Shown here: one piece after another, positions 15,514 through 27,370 of the stretch | How positions within the stretch are numbered: position 1 is the stretch's first letter | How the letters are laid out: each line of letters begins with the position of its first letter | Origin: JAKOWB01 sp038363005 | Lineage (GTDB): Bacteria > Pseudomonadota > Alphaproteobacteria > Kiloniellales > JACOMY01 | Assembly (NCBI GenBank): GCA_038363005.1 | Contig: JBBQBI010000020.1 | Span: 1-64,000 of the forward strand | Reading direction: 5' to 3' | DNA: 64,000 nucleotides | Position numbers and translations under genes: made by a program | The notes under the pieces: model-generated | Database searches by the model: none | Told to the model about the DNA's origin: nothing | The model's input: the letters and a program-made list of their open reading frames with translations, nothing else

Positions 15514-15984
15514 CTAAAGCGGCGCGTCCTGCAGCATGTCGGCATAGATCAGCCAGCCGCCGTCGCCGCGCTTGAAGAATACCATCGATCGTCCGGTGCG
15601 GGTCTTGGTCTCGCCGCCCGGCGGGGTGATGGAGAAGCTCCAGACCCAGAGGATCACCGCGGTATCGCCTTCGCCATCCATCTGCGCGGCGTGAATGGTC
15701 AGGTGGTTCTGCCCGGCGGCGAAACTGCGCGCATAGTTCGCGCGGATCTTGTCGGTGCCGCCGATCACCGGCGCGCCGGGGAACAGCAGCACGGCGTTGG
15801 GGGCATAGAGCGCCATGATGGACTCGAGGTCGCCGGTCTCGGTCGCCTGCTGGAAAATGGCGATCGAATCGCGCGGGTTGGCCAGGCCGTCGGCTGTCGC
15901 CGCGCCGGTCAGCGACAGCAGGCCAACCAGGGCCGAGAGGCAGCGCAGGGAACTGCTGCGCAGGGCAGCGAGAGTGCCAGTCAT
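15514..15984 (-). CDS. Secreted DUF4440/SnoaL-like (NTF2-fold) protein
   Basis: Protein of 156 residues with a signal peptide (about residues 1-32, ending GAATA). The mature part has the SgcJ/EcaC-type pattern: DSIAIFQQATETGDLESIMALYAPNAV at the start, NYARSFAAG in the middle and WLIYADMLQ at the end, which together form a cone-like NTF2 fold. Members of this family have been recruited to many small-molecule roles, so the function is unknown. The start is the ATG at 15984 because AGGAGG lies 7-8 nt upstream; 11 extra residues are possible upstream but unsupported. Confidence 0.75.
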   Translation of the reverse strand: MTGTLAALRSSSLRCLSALVGLLSLTGAATADGLANPRDSIAIFQQATETGDLESIMALYAPNAVLLFPGAPVIGGTDKIRANYARSFAAGQNHLTIHAAQMDGEGDTAVILWVWSFSITPPGGETKTRTGRSMVFFKRGDGGWLIYADMLQDAPL

Positions 15985-16122
15985 GGGGCGGATCCTCCTG
16001 TGGGGTATGCCAGGCACTCTCGACGATGCACGCCGGGGTCACCAGGAAAAAGCACCCGGCGCTGGCCGGCATGACCCTTGATGCAGGGCATTTGGCGCAT
16101 GGCGCCCGGCGCAGGGCGCGGT

Positions 16123-16150
16123 TTGCCGCACCCCCCGGCACCGCTATAGT
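16123..16150 (+). promoter_or_regulatory. Candidate sigma-70 promoter of methylmalonyl-CoA mutase
   Basis: TTGCCG (16123-16128) and TATAGT (16145-16150) are 16 nt apart and lie 40 bp upstream of the mutase ATG. TATAGT is a near-consensus -10 box in GC-rich surroundings. Confidence 0.5.
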
Positions 16151-16189
16151 GCAGCGCAGCGTAACGACTGAGCACGGCGGATCGAGGAC

Positions 16190-18343
<2,154 letters not shown>

Positions 18344-18381
18344 CCCAGGGCGCGCCCGCGAAGGCCGGAGGGAACCAAGGC

Positions 18382-20202
18382 ATGGTGCAGTCGCGCGGTG
18401 GCCTGACACTGGTGCTGATCGGCGCCTTTTTGCTGTCGGCCGTCTGGCTGGTGGCCTGCTGGGTCTATGTGCGCGACTACGTCGGCATCGAGAACCTGGG
18501 CTACCTGCAGCCGCTGGAGCTGGCCACCGGCATCACCGCGCTGCTGACCCCGCTGATCGTGATCTGGATGATCGCGCTGTTCCTCGGCCGCGCCGGCTCG
18601 ATCAAGCGCGAGACCCGTGCCCTTATCGGCCGCCTCGACGGCCTGACCTATGCTGACCACGCGGCGACCGAGCGGGTCGGCGACATCACCGCCGCCCTCA
18701 AGGCGCAGACCGAGCTACTGGCCGCCGCCACCGACGCCTCGGTCAGCCGGGTGGAGACGCTGCGCCAGTCGCTGGCTGAGGAAACCCGGCGCCTGACAGC
18801 GCTGGCCGAGGCCAGCGGCGTCGAAGCCGCGCAGCGCCAGACCGGCCTGACGGCACTGATAGACGAAGCCGCGCGCTTGCAGGAGGCGGCGGTCGATCAA
18901 GCCGCCGCGGTGGAACCCCGCCTGATTGCCGGCGGTGCCAGCCTGGCCAAGGCGGCGGCCGACTTGAAGTCCATGAGCGACAACGCCCTGAGCGACCTGC
19001 AGCGCAGCCTGGGCGAGCTGCAGAGCGCCGCCGACCGCTTGGCCGCCAGCGGCGGCGCCAGCGCCAGCCGCCTGCAGCAGGGCGCCGAGGGCCTGCTGGG
19101 ACTGGGCCAACGCATCGATGATGCCAGCAAGGCACAGGCCGCGCGCCTGGCCGAGGGCGCGCTGGGCGCCGAGCAGCGCCTGGCCGGCTTCGTCGCCGGG
19201 CTGGGGCAGCTCGACGGCGCGGTGCAGGCGCTGTTCCAGCGTCTCGACCTCGACCTGGCCGAGCGCAGCCGCCGACTGCAGGCGCAGCTGGCCGCCGAGA
19301 CCCAGCGCCTGACCGGCGCCGCCGAAGAGCTGGGCCGTATCGCCGAGACCGCTGGCAAGGGGCTGGCCGACCAGGCCGCCGCCCTGGCTCGACGCCTGCA
19401 GGAGGAGCTGGGCGCCCGCGCCGCCGCGTTGACCGGCGCGCTGGAACCACAGATCAGCCAGCTCGCCGAGATCACCGCCAGCGCCGGCGCCGCCGCGCGC
19501 GCGATCGGCGCTACCCTGGCCGGCGAACGCCGCGCCCTGGCCGATAGCGCCGGCGAGGCGCAGAGCCGCGTGCAGGCCCTGGGCGATGTGCTGGCAACCC
19601 GACAGCGCGACCTGGTGGGCGCCGCCGCCGCCGCCGAGGCCGCCGCCGGATCGGTCGCCAAGACGCTGCAGGACGAAGCCCGCACCCTGGTCGGCGCAGC
19701 GCAGAGCATCACCAGCGAGCTGGGCCGGGAGACCGCCGCGCTGGCGCTGCAGGTCGGCCAGCTGCGCGCCGAGGCCGAGGCCACCTTTGGCAAGGCGGCG
19801 GCGCTCCAGCAGAGCGGCCAGACCGCCGGGCGCAGTGCCTTCCTGGCCAGCGCCAGCCAGCTGGTCGAGGAGCTGAACCGCCAGAGCCTCGACCTGCACG
19901 GCTTGCTGGGCGAGGAGATTCCCGAGGCGGTGTGGCGCCAGCTCAAGGCCGGCGACAGCTCGGCCGTGGCCCGCCGGCTGCCCAAGCTGAAGGACCGCCA
20001 GGGCGCGCTGGCCATCGTCAAGCGCTTCCAGAGCGATGCCCGCTTCCAGGCCCTGGCCAAGCGCTTCATGGCCGGCTTCGAGCGCCTGTTGGCCGAGGCC
20101 GGCGCCGCCGATCCGGCGCACGGCCTGTCGGCCCTGTTCCTCACCGCCGATGTCGGCCGGCTTTACCTGGTGCTGGCACGCGCCACCGGCCGGAGCGCCT
20201 AG
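18382..20202 (+). CDS. Membrane-anchored coiled-coil protein of unknown function
   Basis: Not recognised as a named family. The 606-residue protein has two N-terminal hydrophobic segments (about 8-29 and 50-68), so a hairpin anchor. About 430 residues of Ala/Glu/Gln/Leu/Arg-rich heptad sequence follow (about 80-510), predicting a long coiled coil. It ends with a separate helical domain of about 100 residues, from SASQLVEELNRQSLDL to LVLARATGRSA. The composition recalls apolipoprotein-like or chemoreceptor-like rods, but there is no methyl-accepting signature. It sits 38 bp after the mutase and 3 bp before Atm1, so it is probably co-transcribed with both. Confidence 0.7.
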   Translation: MVQSRGGLTLVLIGAFLLSAVWLVACWVYVRDYVGIENLGYLQPLELATGITALLTPLIVIWMIALFLGRAGSIKRETRALIGRLDGLTYADHAATERVGDITAALKAQTELLAAATDASVSRVETLRQSLAEETRRLTALAEASGVEAAQRQTGLTALIDEAARLQEAAVDQAAAVEPRLIAGGASLAKAAADLKSMSDNALSDLQRSLGELQSAADRLAASGGASASRLQQGAEGLLGLGQRIDDASKAQAARLAEGALGAEQRLAGFVAGLGQLDGAVQALFQRLDLDLAERSRRLQAQLAAETQRLTGAAEELGRIAETAGKGLADQAAALARRLQEELGARAAALTGALEPQISQLAEITASAGAAARAIGATLAGERRALADSAGEAQSRVQALGDVLATRQRDLVGAAAAAEAAAGSVAKTLQDEARTLVGAAQSITSELGRETAALALQVGQLRAEAEATFGKAAALQQSGQTAGRSAFLASASQLVEELNRQSLDLHGLLGEEIPEAVWRQLKAGDSSAVARRLPKLKDRQGALAIVKRFQSDARFQALAKRFMAGFERLLAEAGAADPAHGLSALFLTADVGRLYLVLARATGRSA

Positions 20203-20205
20203 CGC

Positions 20206-22052
<1,847 letters not shown>

Positions 22053-22056
<4 letters not shown>

Positions 22057-23024
22057 GCGAGCTGCTGGCGGCGCTGCGGTCCGGCGATCGCCGGGCGCTG
22101 GCGCGCGCCATCACCCAAGCCGAGTCGACGCTGCCGGAGCATCGTGCCGCGACCGAACGGCTGCTGGCGGAACTGCTGCCGGACTCGGGGAAGACCTTCC
22201 GGCTCGGCCTCTCCGGGCCGCCGGGGGTGGGCAAGTCGACCTTCATCGAGGCCTTCGGGCTGGCCCTGCTGGAGCAGGGGCACAAGGTCGCCGTGCTGGC
22301 GGTGGACCCCTCCTCGCAGGTCACCGGCGGCTCGATCCTGGGCGACAAGACGCGCATGGAGCGACTGGCGCGTGACGAGCGCGCCTTCATCCGCCCCTCG
22401 CCGGCCGGGCGCACCCTGGGCGGCGTGGCCCGGCGCACGCGCGAAGCGCTGCTGCTGGTCGAGGCGGCGGGCTTCGACCTCGCCATCGTCGAGACTGTCG
22501 GCGTCGGCCAGTCGGAAACCGCCGTGGCCGACCTGGTCGACTGCTTCTGCCTGCTGTTGCCGCCGGCCGGCGGCGACGAGCTGCAGGGCATCAAGAAGGG
22601 TGTGGTCGAGCTTTGCGACCTCGCCGTCATCAACAAGGCCGACGGCGCGCTGAAGCAGGCCGCCAGCCAGGCCGCCGCTGAGTATGCCAGCGCGCTGCGC
22701 CTGCTGCGGCCGGCCAGCGCCAAGTGGGTGCCGCCGGTGCTGCAAGTCTCCGCCCTGGAGGGCCGCGGCCTGGACGCCGTGTGGGAGACCATTGGCCGCT
22801 TCCGCCAGGCCCTGGGGCCGGACGGCATCGCCGCCAAGCGCGCTCGTCAGGCCAAGGCGTGGCTGTGGCGCGAGCTCGAGGAGGGCCTGACCGAGGCCTT
22901 CCGCCAGGCCCCCGCCGTGGCCGCCGCGCTGCCCGGCCTGGAGGCCGCGGTGGCGAACGGCAGCGTCAGCCCCAGCGCCGCCGCCCGCCGCCTGCTGGCG
23001 CTGTTTCAGGGGAAGGACGCGTGA
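22053..23024 (+). CDS. meaB: Methylmalonyl-CoA mutase-associated GTPase MeaB
   Basis: G3E-family GTPase of 323 residues that guards the mutase by gating cobalamin loading and preventing its inactivation. Walker A is GPPGVGKS (55-62). It is followed by VLAVDPSSQVTGGSILGDKTRM and RPSPAGRTLGGVARRTREA, the MeaB switch regions, then ETVGVGQSE and the NKAD guanine-specificity motif. The start is GTG, overlapping the Atm1 stop as GTGA, so translation is probably coupled. An upstream in-frame ATG at 21984 lies inside Atm1 and was rejected. Its place in the run headed by the mutase fits the functional link. Confidence 0.94.
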
Positions 23025-23046
23025 GCTGCCAGGCGCTGACGCCGCA

Positions 23047-23183
23047 GTCCCCCCTCTCCCGCTTTCGGCGGGAGAGGGTCGGGGTGAGGGCGTTCGGTTG
23101 CTGCCTTCGCACCACGACCACCCGTCAACAACCAAGGGCCCTCACCCTGCCCTCTCCCGCCAGAAGCGGAAGAGGGGGTGCCA
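23047..23183. repeat. Paired CCCTCTCCC/GGGAGAGGG intergenic repeats in inverted orientation
   Basis: Copy one (23047-23092) holds CCCTCTCCCGCTTTCGGCGG and a following GTGAGGGCG end. Copy two (23138-23183) is inverted, starts GCCCTCACCCTGCCCTCTCC and ends in a degenerate GGAAGAGGGGG arm. Each forms a hairpin and the two copies can pair with each other. The same family recurs at 26978-27059, and as fragments at 1001-1027 and 62050-62083. Confidence 0.75.
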
Positions 23184-23208
23184 GGCCCGCTTGCCCGCCA
23201 GGATCCCC

Positions 23209-24477
23209 GTGACCGAAGCCGTCGCCGACCCCGAGCTGCCCGCCCCGCGCATCACCCTGCGCCAGGTGCTGAAGAATAAGGGCTTCGGCCCCTTCATCGG
23301 CTCCAAGTTCCTGTCGATTTTCGCCGCCGAAGTCTTGATCGTCGCGGTTTCCTGGCAGCTCTACGACCTGACCGGCGATCCCTTCCTGCTCGGCCTGGTG
23401 GGGCTGGTGGAATTCCTGCCGGCGCTGCTGCTGCTGCCGCTGACCGGCGTCGCCGCCGACCGCTTCCGCCGCCGCTCCATCATGCAGCTCTGCCTGGTGG
23501 TGCAGTCCTGCGCCACGGTCGGGCTGCTGCTCTATACGCTCAGCGGCATCGACGCCATCTGGCCGATCTACCTGGCGCTGGTGGTCCTGGCGGTGGCGCG
23601 CGCCTTCTTCGCCCCGGCGCAGCAGTCGCTGGCGCCCAACCTGCTGCCGACCGAACACCTGGCGACCGGCGTCGCCAGCAGCTCAGCCGCCTGGCAGCTC
23701 GGCTCGATCACCGGGCCGGTGGCTGGTGGCCTGCTCTACGGCATCTCCATCGAGGCAGCGCAGGGTACCGCCGCCACCCTCATGCTGCTGGGCGCGGCGC
23801 TGATCCTGCTGGTGCCCAAGGGGGCGCGGCGCGACCGTGGCCAGCCGGTCAGCTGGTCGACCGTGCTGGCCGGCATCGCCTTCCTGCGCCGCGCCAAGGT
23901 GGTGCTGGGTGCCATCTCGCTCGACCTCTTCGCCGTGCTGCTGAGCGGCGCGGTGGCGCTGCTGCCGATCTATGCCCGCGACATCATCGAGGTGGGACCG
24001 CTGGGCCTCGGCTTCCTGCGCGGCGCCAGCGGCTGCGGCGCGCTCTGCATGGCGCTGCTGCTGGCCTGGTTCCCGATCCGCAACCACGCCGGCCACATCA
24101 TGTTCGGCGCGGTGGCCTGCTTCGGCGTCTTCACCGTGGTCTTCGGCCTGTCGCAGCTGGCCTGGCTGTCGATCGCCGCGCTGTTCCTGATGGGCGCCGC
24201 CGACATGATCAGCGTCTACGTGCGCTCCACCCTGGTGCAGCTCAACACGCCAGACGCGCTGCGCGGCCGGGTCAATGCGGTCAACATGGTCTTCGTCGGT
24301 GCCTCGAACGAACTGGGGGCCTTCCGCGCCGGTACCATGGCGGCCTGGTTCGGCGCCGTGCCGGCCGTGGTGATCGGCGGCGTGGGCTGCATCGCCGTCG
24401 CCGGCCTCTGGGCGCTGTGGTTCCCGCAGCTGCGCAAGGCACGCCGGCTGGACAAGCAGGTCGACCAGGCGGGCTGA
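23209..24477 (+). CDS. MFS transporter of the EntS/TCR-like exporter type
   Basis: Membrane protein of 422 residues with about 12 helices. FIGSKFLSIFAAEVLIVAVSWQLYDLTGDP at the N-terminus, GVAADRFRRRSIM as motif A and RAFFAPAQQSLAPNLLP are typical of the EntS-like MFS branch (enterobactin exporter and macrolide pumps). The substrate is unknown. The start chosen is GTG at 23209, with AGGA upstream. The open frame runs 37 codons further up, but that segment is made of intergenic repeat sequence and is unlikely to be translated. Confidence 0.82.
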   Translation: MTEAVADPELPAPRITLRQVLKNKGFGPFIGSKFLSIFAAEVLIVAVSWQLYDLTGDPFLLGLVGLVEFLPALLLLPLTGVAADRFRRRSIMQLCLVVQSCATVGLLLYTLSGIDAIWPIYLALVVLAVARAFFAPAQQSLAPNLLPTEHLATGVASSSAAWQLGSITGPVAGGLLYGISIEAAQGTAATLMLLGAALILLVPKGARRDRGQPVSWSTVLAGIAFLRRAKVVLGAISLDLFAVLLSGAVALLPIYARDIIEVGPLGLGFLRGASGCGALCMALLLAWFPIRNHAGHIMFGAVACFGVFTVVFGLSQLAWLSIAALFLMGAADMISVYVRSTLVQLNTPDALRGRVNAVNMVFVGASNELGAFRAGTMAAWFGAVPAVVIGGVGCIAVAGLWALWFPQLRKARRLDKQVDQAG

Positions 24478-24504
24478 GGCGCCGGGGAAACTGCAGCCGG
24501 GGGG

Positions 24505-24534
24505 TTGACGCCGGGGCGCCAACTCGCCTATCTA
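24505..24534 (+). promoter_or_regulatory. Strong sigma-70 promoter of rpmB
   Basis: TTGACG (24505-24510) and TATCTA (24529-24534) are 18 nt apart, close to consensus for housekeeping promoters. The start codon of rpmB lies about 65 nt past the expected transcription start. Confidence 0.7.
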
Positions 24535-24545
24535 GGCGCGCTTCG

Positions 24546-24568
24546 CGGGACCCCCTCGGCGGGTCCCG
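24546..24568 (+). promoter_or_regulatory. Hairpin in the rpmB leader
   Basis: CGGGACCC (24546-24553) pairs perfectly with GGGTCCCG (24561-24568) around a 7-nt loop. It falls inside the predicted rpmB 5' leader, 35 nt before the ATG, and is followed by TCCTGTTCTTATG. It could be an autogenous control element, an attenuator, or a terminator for transcripts arriving from the upstream MFS gene; sequence alone does not decide. Confidence 0.45.
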
Positions 24569-24603
24569 TCCTGTTCTTATGCTATGCGAAGGGTCTTGGT
24601 GTC

Positions 24604-24912
24604 ATGTCCAGGCGTTGCGATTTTACCGGCAAGGGCGTTCAGGTGGGTCACCACGTGAGCCACGCCAACAACAAGACCAAGCGCCGCTTCCTGCCCAACC
24701 TGCAGGAGGCCTCGCTGCTGTCCGACACCCTGGGTGTCCGCATCCAGGTCCGGCTCTGCACCAACGCGCTGCGGTCGGTGGAGAAGCGTGGCGGCCTCGA
24801 CGCTTACCTGCTGGGCACGCCCTCGGCCAAGCTCGGCACCAAGGCGCAGGTCCTGCGCCGCCGGATCAAGCGTGCCCAGGAGAAGAAGGCCGCCGCCCAG
24901 CCGGCCGCCTGA
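24604..24912 (+). CDS. rpmB: 50S ribosomal protein L28
   Basis: Basic protein of 102 residues with the L28 signature at the N-terminus: MSRRCDFTGKGVQVGHHVSH, then NNKTKRRFLPNLQ and RLCTNALRSVEK. It belongs to the large ribosomal subunit. The slightly long C-terminus (KKAAAQPAA) is usual in alphaproteobacteria. It is a single-gene unit with its own promoter, leader hairpin and terminator. Confidence 0.97.
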   Translation: MSRRCDFTGKGVQVGHHVSHANNKTKRRFLPNLQEASLLSDTLGVRIQVRLCTNALRSVEKRGGLDAYLLGTPSAKLGTKAQVLRRRIKRAQEKKAAAQPAA

Positions 24913-24937
24913 CGCTTCCAACCAGAATTCGCCAAAG

Positions 24938-24980
24938 GGGCGTCGGCCGAGCGGCCGGCGCCCTTTTGCTTTTTTGCTTT
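24938..24980 (+). terminator. Rho-independent terminator of rpmB
   Basis: GGGCGTCGGCC (24938-24948) pairs with GGCCGGCGCCC (24953-24963) around GAGC with one G-T wobble. TTTTGCTTTTTT follows. It lies 25 bp after the rpmB stop and ends just before the stop of the convergent phytase-like gene. Confidence 0.92.
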
Positions 24981-24987
24981 GCCTAGC

Positions 24988-25983
24988 TCAGTCGAAGGTC
25001 AGCTCGAACGCCAGCAGCAGGGTGCGCTGCTCGGGGTGGTTGAAGTTGTCGTCCGACATGATCAGCAGGCGCAGCGCACCGCCGGCCTGCACCACCGCCA
25101 GCCCCTCGAAGTTATCCACCGTCAGCGGCAACCCCAGCTCGCCCACCAGGTGGCCGCCCTGCAGCTGGGGCTGCTGCAGCTCGGCCTCGGTGAAATAGCG
25201 CAGCCGCATCTTCGGCCCGGTTTCCGGCGTGTAGAAGCGCTCCAGCACCAGCAGGCCGCCGCTGGCCAGCCCGGCCGCGCCGGTGATCTGGAAGGCGTCC
25301 TGCCGCAGGTAGGGCGTGGTGCTCCAGGTGGCGCCCTTGAGGCGGAACATCAGCGTGCTGGTGCCGCCCTCGGCACCCTCCAGCAGGATCACCAGCGTGC
25401 CATCGGCCAGGCGTGCCAGGGCCTCCATGCCGTGGTTGGCCTCCGTCGCCTCTAGCCCCTGCACCGCCGTTGGCGTGCGCGCCTCCAGCGGCGTGGCACT
25501 GAGGTCCGGGCCATAGCGCCAGATCCGGTGCTGCCGTTCGAAGGCCACCAGGAAGCCACCCTCGGCCGCCGTGGTCAGACCCTCGGCGTCGGTCATCTCC
25601 TTGCCGTCCAGCGCTTGCCCGGCGAGGTCCTTGAGCTGGCCCAGCCCGGAGAGCTGGAAGCCGGCCAGATGGCCCTTGGCATCCCAATGCAGCCGCCCGG
25701 TCATCCAGGCGCCCTGGTCGCCGATGGCCGTCAGCTGGCCGCCGTCGGGCGACAGCACCAGGTCGGACCAGCCGCCGAAGCGCGGATCGTCGCTCGCCAG
25801 CTCCAGCCCGCCGAGAAACGTCAGCTTGCCGATGCCGCTGAGCTCGGGATCGGCGGGATCCAGCGGCACCGGCGTCGCCGTGACCTGCGGCAGCGCCTCG
25901 GCCCAGGCGCCCGCGGTCAGCGGGGCGCCGCCCAGCAGCGGGCAGAGCAGGCAGAGCAGAAATGCGGCGGGGCGCATGGTCAT
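24988..25983 (-). CDS. Secreted phytase-like / esterase-like beta-propeller protein
   Basis: Protein of 331 residues with a signal peptide (about residues 1-29). The body fits the phytase-like family (PF13449): repeated blade motifs such as LELASDDPRFGGWSDLVLSPDGGQLTAIGDQGAW, KEMTDAEGLTTAAEGGFLVAFER and the closing VDNFEGLAVVQAGGALRLLIMSDDN. These carry conserved Asp/Glu-Gly-Leu turns. Family members are periplasmic proteins annotated as esterase-like, usually with unproven substrates. The start is the ATG at 25983; a second ATG two codons later (25977) is equally plausible. Divergent from the dienelactone hydrolase gene. Confidence 0.8.
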   Translation of the reverse strand: MTMRPAAFLLCLLCPLLGGAPLTAGAWAEALPQVTATPVPLDPADPELSGIGKLTFLGGLELASDDPRFGGWSDLVLSPDGGQLTAIGDQGAWMTGRLHWDAKGHLAGFQLSGLGQLKDLAGQALDGKEMTDAEGLTTAAEGGFLVAFERQHRIWRYGPDLSATPLEARTPTAVQGLEATEANHGMEALARLADGTLVILLEGAEGGTSTLMFRLKGATWSTTPYLRQDAFQITGAAGLASGGLLVLERFYTPETGPKMRLRYFTEAELQQPQLQGGHLVGELGLPLTVDNFEGLAVVQAGGALRLLIMSDDNFNHPEQRTLLLAFELTFD

Positions 25984-26149
25984 TTTCCAGGGCCTTGTTG
26001 GGCAGGGCAATGCCGGATTGGCCGACGCCATCCGGTTGCGCAGACAAGCAATTGTGACTGCTTCCGGCTGGCTATCACAGCATGACGTCCTATCCTTACC
26101 GCCGTCTGACATCCGGGCAACCGTCGATTTCCGAGCAGAGGAGCACAGC

Positions 26150-26968
26150 ATGAATATCGAGACTCCGGGCCCTTTCATCCCCGACCCAGTGGAGGCCCCC
26201 GCCAATCCTGCCCGCCGCACGCTGTTGCTGGGAGCTGCCTGCGCCCTGCCGCTGGCCGTGGTGCTGAAGGATCCGCGGTTGGCGCGGGCCGCCGCCGACA
26301 GCCTGCAGACCGTCAGCATCACCACCGCCGGCGGCCGCGCGGTGGAAGCCGCCCTGGCCCTGCCGGAGGCGCAGACTGCGCCGACCGTGCTGCTGGTGCA
26401 TGAATGGTGGGGCCTGAACGACCAGATAAAGGCGGTGGCGGCCGAGCTGGCGAGCCAGGGCTATCTGGCGCTGGCGATCAATCTCTTCGGCGGCCCGGCC
26501 GCCACCACGCCAGAGGAAGCCAAGGCCAAGATGAGCGCGATGAAACCCGAGGAGGCCATCGACACGCTGGTCTCCTGGACTGCCTGGCTGAAGGCACACG
26601 AGCGTTCGAGCGGCAAGGTGGCGACCATAGGCTGGTGCTTCGGCGGCGGCTGGTCGCTGAACACCGCGCTGGCGACGCCGACCGATGGCTGCGTGATCTA
26701 CTACGGCCGCGTCAACAAGAGCGCCGAGGAGCTGGCGCCACTGGCCTGCCCGGTGCTTGGCCATTTCGCCACGCTGGACCAGAACATTAACAAGCCAATG
26801 GTCGAGGGATTCCAGGCCGCCGCCGCGGCGGCCGGCAAGACCGTCGAGGTGCACTGGTACGAGGCCGACCACGCCTTCGCCAACCCGACCGGCGCGCGCT
26901 ACGACCAGGCCGACGCGGCCCTGGCCTGGGAGCGCACCACGGCATTCCTGAAGGCCCAGCTGGGATAG
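26150..26968 (+). CDS. Dienelactone hydrolase family protein with Tat-type signal
   Basis: Alpha/beta hydrolase of 272 residues. The N-terminus has a twin-arginine signal (NPARRTLLLGAACALPLAVVL, about 19-39), so export in folded form is likely. The catalytic triad fits dienelactone hydrolase: nucleophile Cys163 in GWCFGGGW, Asp210 in FATLDQNI and His241 in EADHAFAN. Glu85 in HEWWGL matches the residue that activates the cysteine. Dienelactone hydrolase acts in chlorocatechol breakdown, but exported relatives are common and their substrates unknown. GAGGAG precedes the ATG by 6-7 nt. Confidence 0.87.
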   Translation: MNIETPGPFIPDPVEAPANPARRTLLLGAACALPLAVVLKDPRLARAAADSLQTVSITTAGGRAVEAALALPEAQTAPTVLLVHEWWGLNDQIKAVAAELASQGYLALAINLFGGPAATTPEEAKAKMSAMKPEEAIDTLVSWTAWLKAHERSSGKVATIGWCFGGGWSLNTALATPTDGCVIYYGRVNKSAEELAPLACPVLGHFATLDQNINKPMVEGFQAAAAAAGKTVEVHWYEADHAFANPTGARYDQADAALAWERTTAFLKAQLG

Positions 26969-26977
26969 CGGGACAAA

Positions 26978-27059
26978 CACCCTCACCCTGCCCTCTCCCT
27001 GAGGGAGAGGGTGATATGAAAGCCCCTCTCCCCTCGGGAGAGGGGTTGGGGTGAGGGCG
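26978..27059. repeat. Inverted pair of CCCTCTCCC intergenic repeats
   Basis: Left copy ACCCTCACCCTGCCCTCTCC begins at 26978; right copy ends GGGAGAGGGGTTGGGGTGAG at about 27055. Each has its own hairpin and the two are inverted relative to each other, as at 23047-23183. It fills the gap between the convergent hydrolase and YciI genes and abuts the YciI stop codon. Confidence 0.8.
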
Positions 27060-27341
27060 CTACTTCGGCAGCACCTGCTTCACCGCGGTGATGCGCACCT
27101 CGGTGAAGAGGCCGGCCTTGGCATAGGGATCCTCGCGGGCGAAGGTCTCCGCCGCCACGCGGTCGGCGAAGTCCATCAGCAGCAGGCTGCCCTGCATCGC
27201 GCTGCCGTCGTCGCTGGTCAGCGGCCCGGCGAACTTGATCTGCGCCATGTGGGCCTGCAGGTGCGCCAGGTGGTTGGCGCGGTTGTCCAGGCGGATCTGG
27301 CCGGCACCGGCCTTGTCGACGCAGTAAAGCGCGAAGAGCAT
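27060..27341 (-). CDS. YciI family protein
   Basis: Small dimeric ferredoxin-like-fold protein of 93 residues. MLFALYCVDKAGAGQIRLDNRANHLAHL has the conserved Arg and His of the YCII family, followed by KFAGPLTSDDGSAMQGSLLLMDF and FAREDPYAKAGLF, where the Asp-Pro and His/Asp pair form the putative active site. The biochemical role is unknown. It lies 29 bp after gpsA in the same direction, a linkage common in alphaproteobacteria near tsaD. Confidence 0.9.
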   Translation of the reverse strand: MLFALYCVDKAGAGQIRLDNRANHLAHLQAHMAQIKFAGPLTSDDGSAMQGSLLLMDFADRVAAETFAREDPYAKAGLFTEVRITAVKQVLPK

Positions 27342-27370
27342 CGGGTTTCCTCCCTCGATATGGCTTTGGT

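Noticed and set aside
16151..16189. Cobalamin riboswitch before the mutase gene
   Set aside because: The leader is only about 35 nt after the predicted start, far too short for a B12 aptamer, and no B12-box sequence is visible.
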